A DNA stretch of 64,000 nucleotides from an uncultured Alistipes sp. (GTDB lineage: Bacteria > Bacteroidota > Bacteroidia > Bacteroidales > Rikenellaceae): assembly GCA_900769405.1 (NCBI GenBank), contig CAAGGL010000024.1, positions 186,001-250,000 of the forward strand, read 5' to 3'. The position numbers and the translations under genes are program-made. Below the pieces are notes generated by a model. It saw only the letters and a list, made by a program, of their open reading frames with translations, was not told the origin of the DNA and did not search any database. Numbering within the stretch: the stretch's first letter is position 1; each line of letters begins with the position of its first letter. Shown here piece after piece: positions 43,347 to 52,362 of this stretch.

Positions 43347-44603
43347 ATGAAACGACTGACTCTAATTGCGGCATTTGTTCTGAGCGCGTTGCCGATTTCG
43401 GCTCAAATCAACGAACAACTGATCCGCAACAATGATACCATTACATATACCTATACACCGCTGGCGGCAACCGTGAACGATACGATTGTCGCTACGGTCG
43501 TCCCTGCGACGCTCGATTCGTTGTCGGTCGATACCGTGGCGACCAAGCAGCGCAATACGATCTTTCATCGTTTGATACGCTACTTTGAGCAGGCGAACGA
43601 GGATCGCACGCAGGAGAAGAAATTTGACCTGACGTGGGTGCTGGGCCCCAGCTATTCGGACGTAACGAAGGTGAGTTTGGGTATTTTGGCGTCGGGCTTG
43701 TATCGAATCGATCGCACCGATACAATCACTCAGCCGTCGAACGTGTCGCTCTATGCAAACATCTCAACCTCGGGATATTACAAGGTCGGTGTTACGGGAT
43801 TGAATCTGATGGATCACAATCGCCACCGCATCAAATACGATGTGTCGTTCGCGTCGATGCCTATCGACTATTGGGGTATCGGCTACGATATGGCGCAGGG
43901 CGCGAAGTCGTCTATGGTCGAGAAGCGTTATCGAATTGATGCAGAGTATCAGTACGAAATGGCGCGCAACCTCTTTGTCGGAGCGGCGCTTGATTTCACG
44001 CACGCGGCAGCTCGCAAGGTGATGAATGTTGATTATCTGCTTGGTCAGCGCGACAAATATACGGCTACGGGACTCGGTCTGTCGTTGCAGTATGATAGCC
44101 GCGACTTCGTGCCGAATCCATATAGGGGTGTCCACCTCAATCTGCGCGAAACATACTTCCCTGCGGCATTGGGTTCGACCGCAACCATCTGGCGCACAAC
44201 CTTTACGGGTAATTACTATCAGCGTCTTTGGAAGGGCTGTACGTTGGCTTTCGATGCATATATGGAGTACAATTTGGGCGACGAGATCCCTTGGTCGATG
44301 GTTGCACAGCTCGGTGGTGGCTATCGTATGCGAGGCTACTACCTGGGTCAGTATCGCGACAATGGTATGATCGAGGTGCAGGCCGAATTGCGCCAAAAGA
44401 TCTATAACCGCCACGGTATTGCGGTGTGGGTCGGCGCAGGAAATGTATTCCCCCATTTCAACCGTTTTCAGTGGCGCCAGACGCTGCCGAACTACGGAAT
44501 TGGCTACCGCTGGGAGTTCAAGCACCGTGTGAATGTCCGCATTGATTACGGACGAGGCAAGCACGGCGGCTCGGTGGTATTCAATGTTAATGAAGCATTC
44601 TAA
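43347..44603 (+). CDS. Omp85/BamA-TamA-like outer-membrane barrel protein
   Basis: A 418-residue protein with a signal peptide (to about ISAQ). After a short periplasmic linker of about 80 residues, the rest looks like a 16-strand barrel of the bacterial surface antigen family: YDSRDFVPNPYRGVHLNLRE, GGGYRMRGYYLGQYRDNGMIEVQAELRQ and a terminal aromatic residue (NEAF). Typical POTRA repeats are not evident, so it is a short or reduced form. It sits between a thioredoxin-fold gene (3 bases) and a phosphoethanolamine transferase gene (6 bases). Confidence 0.8.
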   Translation: MKRLTLIAAFVLSALPISAQINEQLIRNNDTITYTYTPLAATVNDTIVATVVPATLDSLSVDTVATKQRNTIFHRLIRYFEQANEDRTQEKKFDLTWVLGPSYSDVTKVSLGILASGLYRIDRTDTITQPSNVSLYANISTSGYYKVGVTGLNLMDHNRHRIKYDVSFASMPIDYWGIGYDMAQGAKSSMVEKRYRIDAEYQYEMARNLFVGAALDFTHAAARKVMNVDYLLGQRDKYTATGLGLSLQYDSRDFVPNPYRGVHLNLRETYFPAALGSTATIWRTTFTGNYYQRLWKGCTLAFDAYMEYNLGDEIPWSMVAQLGGGYRMRGYYLGQYRDNGMIEVQAELRQKIYNRHGIAVWVGAGNVFPHFNRFQWRQTLPNYGIGYRWEFKHRVNVRIDYGRGKHGGSVVFNVNEAF

Positions 44604-44609
44604 TCACTT

Positions 44610-46256
44610 ATGACAGAAAAATCAAACCAAAATAATACGCGTTACTCCCGTTTGCTGATCGCAGCGTTCGTCGCAACACTGATGGTGCCTGCGTGCGCGC
44701 TGATCTTCACCGAGGAGTATTCGTTTCTGCGTGCGTTGTCGGCAGTACTGCTCCCTACGGGTTTCTATCTGCTGTGGAGCGTAGCGCATAAACGTAGCGG
44801 AATGATGGTCTGCTGGGGTCTGTTGTGGTTTATCCTGGCGGCATTGCAGTTGGTACTGCTCTATATGTTCGGTGGCTCGATCATCGCAGTGGATATGTTC
44901 ACCAACCTATTTACGACAAATAGCACCGAGGCGGGCGAGTTGTTGAGTAATATCTGGCCGATGGTAAGCTTCGTGGTGGTGCTCTATCTGCCTGTGCTCT
45001 ATCTGGCTGTACACTCGTTACAGCAGGGCTTTACGATTGCGCCTGCGACACGCCGAACGGCAGCAATAGTGGGCGCAGTGATGGTTGTGGCGGGATGCGC
45101 GACTATGCAGTTCAACGTCTTTCCGTTCAACGTGTTGGAGAATATCTATCGTTCGGTAAATGAGTTTGTACAGGTGCGTCGCTACCCCACTTTGTCGGCC
45201 GATTTCAAGTTCGAGGTCAAGAATCACAAGGAGGGCAATCATCGCGAGATATATGTAATGGTGATTGGCGAGGCGTCGCGTGCGGCGAATTGGCAGCTGT
45301 ATGGTTACGATCGACAGACCAATCCGTTGCTTGGCGCGGAGAACGATGTGGTGGTATATAAGAATGTTGTGACGCAGAGCAACGCGACACATAAGAGCGT
45401 GCCGATGATCCTTTCGTCGGTATCGGCCGACAACCACTCGGAGATCTACGAACGTCGCGGCATTGTGCAGTTATATAAGGAGGCGGGCTTCCGTACCCTC
45501 GTGATCTCGTGTCAGGCACCCAATCGAGGGCTGGTGGAGATAATGTGCAACGAGGCCGACCAGACGATCTATATGAATGGACTGCACGATGGCGCTATGC
45601 TCGAACCGCTGCGCCGAGCAATCGAGGCTGATACGTCGGATCTGTTTGTAGTCCTGCATAGTTACGGCTCTCACTTCAACTATCGTGAGCGCTATACTGA
45701 CGAATTCTCGCACTTTACGCCCGATGACGATGTGTCGATCTCGAAGAAGAATCGCGAGCGAATGGTCAATGCCTACGATAACTCGATTGTCTATACTGAT
45801 TGGTTTCTGTCGGAGGTGATTGGCACGTTGCGCGAAGCGAATGCCTGCACGGCGATGTTCTACTGTGCCGATCACGGCGAGGATCTTTACGATGACAGCC
45901 GCGCTCGTTTCCTACACTCGTCGCCCACAATTACCTATTATCAGACGCACGTGGCGTGCCTCGGTTGGTACTCGCAGCAGTGGCAGTCGCTCTACCCCGA
46001 GAAGGCGGCAGCGGCAAAGGCTAACACTCTGGCACCCGCCTCGACGCACAGCGTTTTTCACACTGTTGCGCAATTGGCGCCGTTTGAGTCGGAGTATATC
46101 AAACCGTCGGTGTCGTTTGTGAGTGGCGAGTTTGACTACTCAGCCGAGCGTCACTACTTGGACGATCACTGCAACGCTCAGCTATATGGCACGCTCGGGT
46201 TGCAGCGCGACGATTGGGAGCAATTCTTGAATAAGGGCATAACAGACCTGCAATAA
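44610..46256 (+). CDS. Lipid A phosphoethanolamine transferase-like protein (EptA family)
   Basis: A 548-residue inner-membrane enzyme with five N-terminal helices and a periplasmic sulfatase-fold domain: VMVIGEASRAANWQLYGYDR, nucleophile Thr260 in SNATHKSVPM, and CADHGEDLYDD near the metal site. EptA-type enzymes move phosphoethanolamine from PE to lipid A or related glycans, which lowers negative charge and sensitivity to cationic peptides. The acceptor here is not determined. Confidence 0.87.
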   Translation: MTEKSNQNNTRYSRLLIAAFVATLMVPACALIFTEEYSFLRALSAVLLPTGFYLLWSVAHKRSGMMVCWGLLWFILAALQLVLLYMFGGSIIAVDMFTNLFTTNSTEAGELLSNIWPMVSFVVVLYLPVLYLAVHSLQQGFTIAPATRRTAAIVGAVMVVAGCATMQFNVFPFNVLENIYRSVNEFVQVRRYPTLSADFKFEVKNHKEGNHREIYVMVIGEASRAANWQLYGYDRQTNPLLGAENDVVVYKNVVTQSNATHKSVPMILSSVSADNHSEIYERRGIVQLYKEAGFRTLVISCQAPNRGLVEIMCNEADQTIYMNGLHDGAMLEPLRRAIEADTSDLFVVLHSYGSHFNYRERYTDEFSHFTPDDDVSISKKNRERMVNAYDNSIVYTDWFLSEVIGTLREANACTAMFYCADHGEDLYDDSRARFLHSSPTITYYQTHVACLGWYSQQWQSLYPEKAAAAKANTLAPASTHSVFHTVAQLAPFESEYIKPSVSFVSGEFDYSAERHYLDDHCNAQLYGTLGLQRDDWEQFLNKGITDLQ

Positions 46257-46294
46257 AAAACGGCTCGAATGCATTATGCATCGAGCCGTTTTAT
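46255..46294. terminator. Bidirectional terminator after the PEA transferase gene
   Basis: Stem aaaacggctcga pairs with tcgagccgtttt, enclosing a loop that can itself pair (atgca/tgcat). A runs and T runs on either side allow use by both convergent genes. Confidence 0.85.
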
Positions 46295-46313
46295 CATCAA
46301 ACTGCAATTGTGA

Positions 46314-46490
46314 TTAGTTCTTTGCAGCCTCAACAGACTCCTTACGGAACTCCTTCATCAACTTCGACAGTTCGAGAGCAGCCTTACGAGCGCGAGTGCC
46401 GGCAGCCTTATTGTTCTTCTCTACCTGCAACGCTGCGTTCTCCTGGAACAATGCGATCTGCTCATTGATCTTTGCTACTAATTCTTTCAT
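46314..46490 (-). CDS. Histone H1-like small protein
   Basis: A 58-residue gene: MKELVAKINEQIALFQENAA, then KNNKAAGTRARKAALELSKL and a Lys/Glu-rich end EAAKN. It is helical and basic in the middle, matching short histone H1-like proteins of Bacteroidota, which are related to chlamydial Hc1 and presumed to bind DNA. The stop is at 46314-46316. It is convergent with the PEA transferase gene, with a shared terminator. A TAACTTTG element on the minus strand (46522-46529) is its likely promoter. Confidence 0.82.
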   Translation of the reverse strand: MKELVAKINEQIALFQENAALQVEKNNKAAGTRARKAALELSKLMKEFRKESVEAAKN

Positions 46491-46669
46491 AACTTTATTT
46501 ATTAAACGGGTTTTCTAAATGCAAAGTTAGTTAAACTATTCAAATTCACAACTTTTTCGGCGCAAAAATAACCAAACAATAGCATTTTTTTACCGAATGC
46601 TCAAAAGTCAGTACCCAGCAACGTGACTAGCGGTATGTTTTTTGTCGGTGGAAAAGAAAACTCGCAGAT

Positions 46670-47788
46670 ATGAGAAAGTTATTCTTTTCACTACTAATGT
46701 TGTGCATTTTATCGACCGCAGGTTGTCATTCAAAAAAGAGAACGGCTACCCTGCCACCTCGCAGGTTGGAGGTTGTGCGTGTCGAGCAGCAGATGATCCC
46801 GACTCCGATGAGCTTCACGGGACAATTGTCAAGTAATTATAGCGCCGTGATTCAGCCTCGTGTTAGTGGTTATCTCACGTCGAAGAACTACGAAAAAGGT
46901 ATGCCGGTCAAACGCGGGCAGTTGCTCTATACGATCGACCCCTCGCAGATCAACACTCAGCTACTTGCCGCCGAGGCCGAATTGAGTGCCGCGCGCGCTA
47001 ATGCCATCGAGGCTCGCAATAACTATGAGCGAGCTATCCCGCTGGCCAAAATCGAGGCGATCAGTCGTAGCGACCTCGACCAATACACCGCAACATACAA
47101 GTCGGCCGAATCGTCGGTCAAGTCGGCGCAGCAACAATTGCGCAATGCTCGGCTCGAATCGAGCTATACGCGCATTTATGCCCCGATCGACGGCATTATC
47201 GGTCAGACGAACGCCTCGGTTGGCGACTATGTAGGTGTTGGAACGGAGTACTCGGTGCTTGCGACCATTGAGAATATCGATACGGTAACGGTCAATCTCT
47301 CGATTCCGCTAACCGAGTATCTCACCCGTCGCACGAATGACTCACTTCCCTCGTATGATAATAGCACGTTGCTGTCGAATATTCGGTTATATATGTCCGA
47401 TGGGTCGCTCTACCCTTATGCAGGTAGCTATGCCTACACCGAACAGAATGTCGGTTCGCAAACGGGAACGATCGTCATCGTTGCCAACTTCCCTAATCCG
47501 ATGCGCCTGCTCAAATCGGGGCAATATGCCCGCATAAGCGCTGATGTGGGTGAGGAGCAACCCTCGATATTGATTCCGCAGCGATGTGTCGTGCAGAGTC
47601 TCGATCGCACGAGTGTATGGGTTGTGCGCCCCGATAGCTCGCTTGTCTTCCGCGAGGTTACACTCGGCCCGACGGTCGATTCGCTTTGGATCGTGCGCTC
47701 GGGTTTGAGCGATGGCGAGATGGTTTTGGTAAATGGCGTGCAGCGCGCCCGCAATGGAGAACGAATTATTCCCGTCGAAATAAAGTAG
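46670..47788 (+). CDS. RND efflux periplasmic adaptor lipoprotein
   Basis: A 372-residue membrane-fusion protein with lipobox LSTAGC (Cys19). The order is as in AcrA/MexA: a lipoyl half-motif (VIQPRVSGYLTSKNYEKGMPVKRGQLLYTID), a helical hairpin (about 100-155), the second lipoyl half (YTRIYAPIDGIIGQTNASVGDYV), a beta-barrel domain and a membrane-proximal domain. It links the inner-membrane pump to the TolC-like channel. The permease starts 4 bases downstream. The 179-base gap upstream holds no clear TAnnTTTG motif close to the start. Confidence 0.93.
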   Translation: MRKLFFSLLMLCILSTAGCHSKKRTATLPPRRLEVVRVEQQMIPTPMSFTGQLSSNYSAVIQPRVSGYLTSKNYEKGMPVKRGQLLYTIDPSQINTQLLAAEAELSAARANAIEARNNYERAIPLAKIEAISRSDLDQYTATYKSAESSVKSAQQQLRNARLESSYTRIYAPIDGIIGQTNASVGDYVGVGTEYSVLATIENIDTVTVNLSIPLTEYLTRRTNDSLPSYDNSTLLSNIRLYMSDGSLYPYAGSYAYTEQNVGSQTGTIVIVANFPNPMRLLKSGQYARISADVGEEQPSILIPQRCVVQSLDRTSVWVVRPDSSLVFREVTLGPTVDSLWIVRSGLSDGEMVLVNGVQRARNGERIIPVEIK

Positions 47789-47792
47789 CGTT

Positions 47793-48578
47793 ATGGAGAA
47801 GTTTTTTGTTTCACGACCGATATTTGCCATTGTGCTCTCGATCGTTATCGTGCTGCTGGGTGCGATTTCGATCTTTAACCTCACGATCGAGGAGTATCCC
47901 GACATCACGCCGCCGGTTGTCGAGGTGTCGGCTACGTACAATGGTGCCGACGCTCAGACGGTCGATAATGCCGTCGCAACACCCATAGCCGAGAATATTA
48001 TGGGCGTGAGCGATATGCTGTATATCCAATCGACCAGCTCGAATAGTGGTACGATGAATATTCAAGTGACCTTCGACATCGGTTCCGATCCCGATATGGA
48101 TGCGATTTTTACCCAGAATAATGTTTCGTCGGCTACGGCGCTCCTGCCAGCAGCCGTGACGCAGCAGGGAGTCACGACGCAGAAGACGCAGACGGGATTT
48201 TTGCTGGTCTATGCGCTCCACTCCGATGGTCGTTACGACGATCGCTATCTGTCGAACTATGCCTACGTCAATCTGCAAAACGAACTGCTCAAAATCAATG
48301 GTGTGGGCAAGGTCGAGATTATGGGTGCCGGCGAGTACTCGATGCGAGTGTGGCTGCGTCCCGATCGTATGGAGTATTACAACCTTTCGATAGCGGAGAT
48401 TACGTCGGCGATCGAGGCGCAGGCGGATATCTACCCTACGGGGCAGTTCGGTGCTGATCCTTCGCCCGCCACGACCGAATTTACCTATCCGTTACGCTCC
48501 CTCCGCAGATCTCCTCGGCGGAAGAGTACTCCAATATCATTATCCGCACGCTGGAAGATGGCTCGCAATTGCGATTGA
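47793..48578 (+). CDS. RND efflux permease, N-terminal piece (frameshifted gene)
   Basis: A 261-codon open frame whose first 233 residues are AcrB-like (FFVSRPIFAIVLSIVIVLLGAISI as the first membrane helix, then porter-domain sequence to FTYP). After residue 233 the frame runs into unrelated sequence (LRSLRRSPRRK) and stops at 48578. Reading the other frame from 48491 continues the protein as V-TLPPQISSAEEYSN, so one base, most likely a G, is missing at 48489-48493. It is either a true null allele or a sequencing/assembly error. The joined product would be about 1044 residues, the normal AcrB size. Confidence 0.85.
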   Translation: MEKFFVSRPIFAIVLSIVIVLLGAISIFNLTIEEYPDITPPVVEVSATYNGADAQTVDNAVATPIAENIMGVSDMLYIQSTSSNSGTMNIQVTFDIGSDPDMDAIFTQNNVSSATALLPAAVTQQGVTTQKTQTGFLLVYALHSDGRYDDRYLSNYAYVNLQNELLKINGVGKVEIMGAGEYSMRVWLRPDRMEYYNLSIAEITSAIEAQADIYPTGQFGADPSPATTEFTYPLRSLRRSPRRKSTPISLSARWKMARNCD

Positions 48579-50926
48579 GCGATATTGCCGAGGTGACGCT
48601 CGGTAGTGAAAGCTATGGTACGTCATCGACATTTGGTAACGATCCTTCGGCTATGCTCGTGATCTATCAAACGCCAAATAGCAACGCTATGCAGGTCGGT
48701 GCGCGCGTCAGGGCGGCTATTGAACAACTCTCGGAGCGATTTCCCGACGGAGTGACGATCGACACGATTGTCGATACCACGACGAGTATCAAAGCGGGCA
48801 TACGCGAGATTCTCTACACTCTGGTGCTGGCTCTGGTGCTGGTCATCATTATCATCTATCTCTTTATTCAGGATTGGCGTGCGACGCTGATCCCGCTGAT
48901 TGCTGTGCCCGTATCGCTGATAGGTACGTTTATCTTCTTCCCGCTGCTCGGTTTCTCGATCAATATCATCTCGCTTTTGGGCGTTATTCTGGCTATCGGT
49001 CTTGTGGTCGATGATGGTATTGTGGTGGTCGAGGCTGTGCAGGTAAATCTCGAACGCGGAATGTCGCCTCGTGAGGCTACACTCGACGCAATGCGCAATG
49101 TCGCCTCGCCGATTATTGCCACGACGGTAGTATTGTTGGCGGTGTTTATTCCCGTGTCGCTGACGGGCGGTATTACGGGACGACTGTTTCAGCAATTCTC
49201 GATCACGATAGCCATTTCGGTTGTCATCTCGGCATTCAATGCCCTGACCCTTTCGCCTGCACTGTCGGCAATGTTGCTGCGCCCGAAGAAAAAACGCGAG
49301 AAGGGATTCTTCGGTGCGTTCAATCGTTGGTTCGACCGCACAATGGCGCGCTATGGGTCAGCTACGCGCCGTATGACTTCGCACTTCACTCGCACGGCGA
49401 TTTTCGTTGCGGTTGTGCTTGGTGTGATTGCTGCACTTTGGCGAGTGATACCGTCGGGATTCCTACCCGAGGAGGATCAGGGCTACCTGATGGTTATGGT
49501 CAACCTGCCCGAGGCGTCGTCATTGCGTCGCACCGAGCAGGTGATGGCGGAGGTTGATCGGCTGGTATCGCAGCACGATGCGGTGCAATATACCGCAGGA
49601 GCGTCGGGCTTCGATATGATAACGGGTATCGTGTCGTCGTCGAACGGCATTATATTCGTCGCCTTGAAGGATTTTGATCAACGTCGTACAACGGCAGCTG
49701 AGCTTGCCGCAATGCTCAACAAGGAGCTATATGGGGCGATCAACTCGGCGGAGGTCTATGCCGTGACGCCGCCGGCAATTCCCGGTATGGGCGTGACGTC
49801 GGGTGTGGAGGTTCAGGTGCAGGATCTCGAAGGTCGCGGTTTGGGCTATCTGGCCGAACATTCGCAGGCATTGACTGCGGCACTCGAAAAGTTGCCTGAG
49901 GTGGCCTCCGTGACCACGCAATTTAATAATGGCGTGCCGCAGCGTCGTTTGGATGTTAACCGCGACTACGCGCTGAGCGAGGGCGTCAATCTTGCGGAGC
50001 TGTATGATGAGCTATCGGCCTTTTTGGGTGGTACATATATCAATAATTTCAACCGTTTCGGTCGTCTGTATCGCAGTTACCTGCAAGCGGCGCCCGAATA
50101 TCGAACCGACGCCTCGTCACTGGATAGCTATTTCGTACAGAATGGCGCGGGTGAGAGTGTTCCCGTGTCGGCGTTTGTGCAGGTTGTCGATACGGTCGGA
50201 GTCGAATTCGTGTCGCAATTCAATCTCTATCGCTCGATAGCTCTTACGGTCAATCCTGCCGAGGGAGCCTCGTCGGATCAGGTGATGAAGGTCATTCAAT
50301 CGCAGGCTGATCAGGTGCTACCCAATGATGTGGGTATTGCGTGGAGCGGTATCTCGTTCCAGCAACAAGCTGCATCAAAAGGCGGTGCGGCGGTATATGC
50401 TTTGGCTGTGTTGTTCGTATTTCTGGCATTGGCGGCGCTGTATAACAGCTGGACGCTGCCAATATCGATCATCCTCAGTGTGCCGTTAGCCGTTATGGGT
50501 GCGCTGATGTTTATCGGCTTTGCGCATCTGTTTGACGCGAAGTATATCAACGATATTTTTATACATATCGCGATCGTTATGTTGATCGGCTTGGCGGCTA
50601 AGAATGCCATATTGGTTGTCGAGTATGCCGATCGACTATTCTTCGAAGAGAAAACCTCGCTACTCGACGCCGCTCTTGGTGCTGCGAAGTTGCGCGTGCG
50701 ACCGATCCTGATGACTGCATTTGCATTTATTTTGGGAGTGTTGCCGTTGATCTTTGCGCACGGAGCCTACTCCAATGCTCGAAATACGATGGGTGTGGCG
50801 CTGGTCGGTGGTATGTTAGTGGCAACGCTCGCGGGGATATTCCTCTACCCTGCTCTCTACTATCTCGTTGGTCGCATCAGCAACCTCGAAGGTCGTCGTA
50901 AGAAAAATGAAAATATTCCGCTATGA
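48569..50926 (+). CDS. RND efflux permease, C-terminal piece (frameshifted gene)
   Basis: A 785-codon open frame holding the rest of the AcrB-like permease. True homology begins at 48491, upstream of the first in-frame ATG at 48569. It contains SDIAEVTLGSESYGT, the TM4 motif ILAIGLVVDDGIVVVEAVQ with the proton-relay Asp pair, PSGFLPEEDQGYLMVMVNLP of the second porter half, and the last six helices (HIAIVMLIGLAAKNAILVVEYA). No other defect is visible, so the lesion is recent or artefactual. The outer-membrane channel gene overlaps its stop by 4 bases (ATGA). Confidence 0.85.
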   Translation: MRLSDIAEVTLGSESYGTSSTFGNDPSAMLVIYQTPNSNAMQVGARVRAAIEQLSERFPDGVTIDTIVDTTTSIKAGIREILYTLVLALVLVIIIIYLFIQDWRATLIPLIAVPVSLIGTFIFFPLLGFSINIISLLGVILAIGLVVDDGIVVVEAVQVNLERGMSPREATLDAMRNVASPIIATTVVLLAVFIPVSLTGGITGRLFQQFSITIAISVVISAFNALTLSPALSAMLLRPKKKREKGFFGAFNRWFDRTMARYGSATRRMTSHFTRTAIFVAVVLGVIAALWRVIPSGFLPEEDQGYLMVMVNLPEASSLRRTEQVMAEVDRLVSQHDAVQYTAGASGFDMITGIVSSSNGIIFVALKDFDQRRTTAAELAAMLNKELYGAINSAEVYAVTPPAIPGMGVTSGVEVQVQDLEGRGLGYLAEHSQALTAALEKLPEVASVTTQFNNGVPQRRLDVNRDYALSEGVNLAELYDELSAFLGGTYINNFNRFGRLYRSYLQAAPEYRTDASSLDSYFVQNGAGESVPVSAFVQVVDTVGVEFVSQFNLYRSIALTVNPAEGASSDQVMKVIQSQADQVLPNDVGIAWSGISFQQQAASKGGAAVYALAVLFVFLALAALYNSWTLPISIILSVPLAVMGALMFIGFAHLFDAKYINDIFIHIAIVMLIGLAAKNAILVVEYADRLFFEEKTSLLDAALGAAKLRVRPILMTAFAFILGVLPLIFAHGAYSNARNTMGVALVGGMLVATLAGIFLYPALYYLVGRISNLEGRRKKNENIPL

Positions 50927-52284
50927 AACGAATCATAATCATCATAACTCTTCTGGTCGGACTCTGCGCCTGCAATGCTCGCCTCACTCCGCCACAAATA
51001 TCTATCCCGACCGATTATAGCTATGCGGAGGGTGTCGTGACCGATTCGTTAGGTGTCGATTTTGCGTGGTGGGAGAACTTCGGAGACTCGACATTGAACG
51101 ATCTTATAATGCGTGCGATCGCCAATAATCGCAATCTGCTGGTGGCGGCGTCGCGCATCGAGCAGGCTCGCATCGAACTCGGCAATGTGCGATCGACCTA
51201 CCTGCCTTCGTTTGCATTTGAGGTGTCGGCCGAAGGGAATTATACGAAAGAGACACGCATCGAACAGCAGTATCAGATCTCGCCGACGATGAGCTGGGAG
51301 ATCCCGCTGTTCGGGGCATTTCGCCACTCGCGCGCGGCAGCCTACGCCAGTCTGTGCGGTACCAAGTGGGCGTTTAGAGGGGTGATGTTGTCGCTGACAA
51401 CCGAGGTCGCCACGTCGTATTTCACCCTGCTGCAATATCGCAGTTCGTTGGAGGTCGCTCGCTCCACATATCAACTGCGTAAGATCTCGGCGGCATTGAT
51501 GGATTCGATGTATCGTTACGGCTTTGCCTCGGCAGTCGAGCGACAACAATCGTACAGCCTTGCCGATGCCGCGGCGGTCGATATTCCCAACTATGAACGG
51601 GCCGTAGTACAAACTGCGGCGGTGCTGAGTACGTTGATGGGCGAATATCCGCTCGACTCGATTGTCGAGTCGGCGGCGGCACTGCGTGTCGATCGCCTGC
51701 CGTTGGAGGTTCCTATCGGTCTGCCATCGAGTCTGCTCGAACGTCGTCCCGATGTTTTGGAGGCCTATTATGGAGTTGAACAAGCGGCTGCGAAGGTCAA
51801 TATTGAGCGCGTGGCGCGCTTTCCGACATTATCGCTGACTGCTTCGGGCGGTGTACTCTCATCGACAATCGAGGGGCTGACCTCGTCGAATCCGTTCTCG
51901 TGGAGTGCGGCGGCGCACCTGCTGCAACCTATCTACGCCTTTGGACGATTGAAACGCAACGAACTTTCGGCGCGTGAGGATTACTATCAAGCCGTCAAGC
52001 AGTATGAGCAGTCGATTTTGCAAGCCTTTGCCGATGTGAGCGATGCGCTGTCGCAAATCTCGACTTATGCGCGCGAAGTGGAGCGCTACGCGGCAATGTT
52101 GGAGTCGGATCAACGTGTCTATGAACTCGCCAAAGCGCTATATAGCAATGGAATGAATAGCTACACCGATCTGGTTGATGCCGAGCGCACGCTGTACGAT
52201 TCGCAGATGAGTTATGCCGAAGTTTGCGCCCAGCAATATATGGCCTACGTCACTCTGTTCAAGGCATTGGGCGGCGGCTGGTAA
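50923..52284 (+). CDS. TolC-like outer-membrane efflux lipoprotein (OprM/NodT type)
   Basis: A 453-residue protein with a lipoprotein signal (acylated Cys17) and two outer-membrane efflux protein repeats. WWENFGDSTLNDLIMRAIANNRNLLVAASRIEQARIELG starts the first, and LLERRPDVLEAYYGVEQAAAKVNIERVARFPTLSLTASGG starts the second, the pattern of OprM/NodT. It should form the trimeric channel of the RND pump encoded upstream. Confidence 0.93.
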   Translation: MKRIIIIITLLVGLCACNARLTPPQISIPTDYSYAEGVVTDSLGVDFAWWENFGDSTLNDLIMRAIANNRNLLVAASRIEQARIELGNVRSTYLPSFAFEVSAEGNYTKETRIEQQYQISPTMSWEIPLFGAFRHSRAAAYASLCGTKWAFRGVMLSLTTEVATSYFTLLQYRSSLEVARSTYQLRKISAALMDSMYRYGFASAVERQQSYSLADAAAVDIPNYERAVVQTAAVLSTLMGEYPLDSIVESAAALRVDRLPLEVPIGLPSSLLERRPDVLEAYYGVEQAAAKVNIERVARFPTLSLTASGGVLSSTIEGLTSSNPFSWSAAAHLLQPIYAFGRLKRNELSAREDYYQAVKQYEQSILQAFADVSDALSQISTYAREVERYAAMLESDQRVYELAKALYSNGMNSYTDLVDAERTLYDSQMSYAEVCAQQYMAYVTLFKALGGGW

Positions 52285-52324
52285 AAAAGTGACCGATTGT
52301 GAGCGGAAAGCAAGTAAAAAAATG

Positions 52325-52332
52325 TATCTTTG
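52325..52332 (+). promoter_or_regulatory. -7 element of feoAB
   Basis: TATCTTTG lies 30 bases before the feoAB start. An ATTG at 52296-52299 is too far away for a standard -33 box. No Fur-type palindrome was recognised in the 78-base gap. Confidence 0.5.
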
Positions 52333-52362
52333 TAGCCGATAAAAAGTGACTATACAGATACA

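Noticed and set aside
48485..48500. Programmed -1 frameshift in the RND permease
   Set aside because: There is no slippery heptamer and no clear downstream stimulatory structure; RND permeases are not known to use frameshifting.
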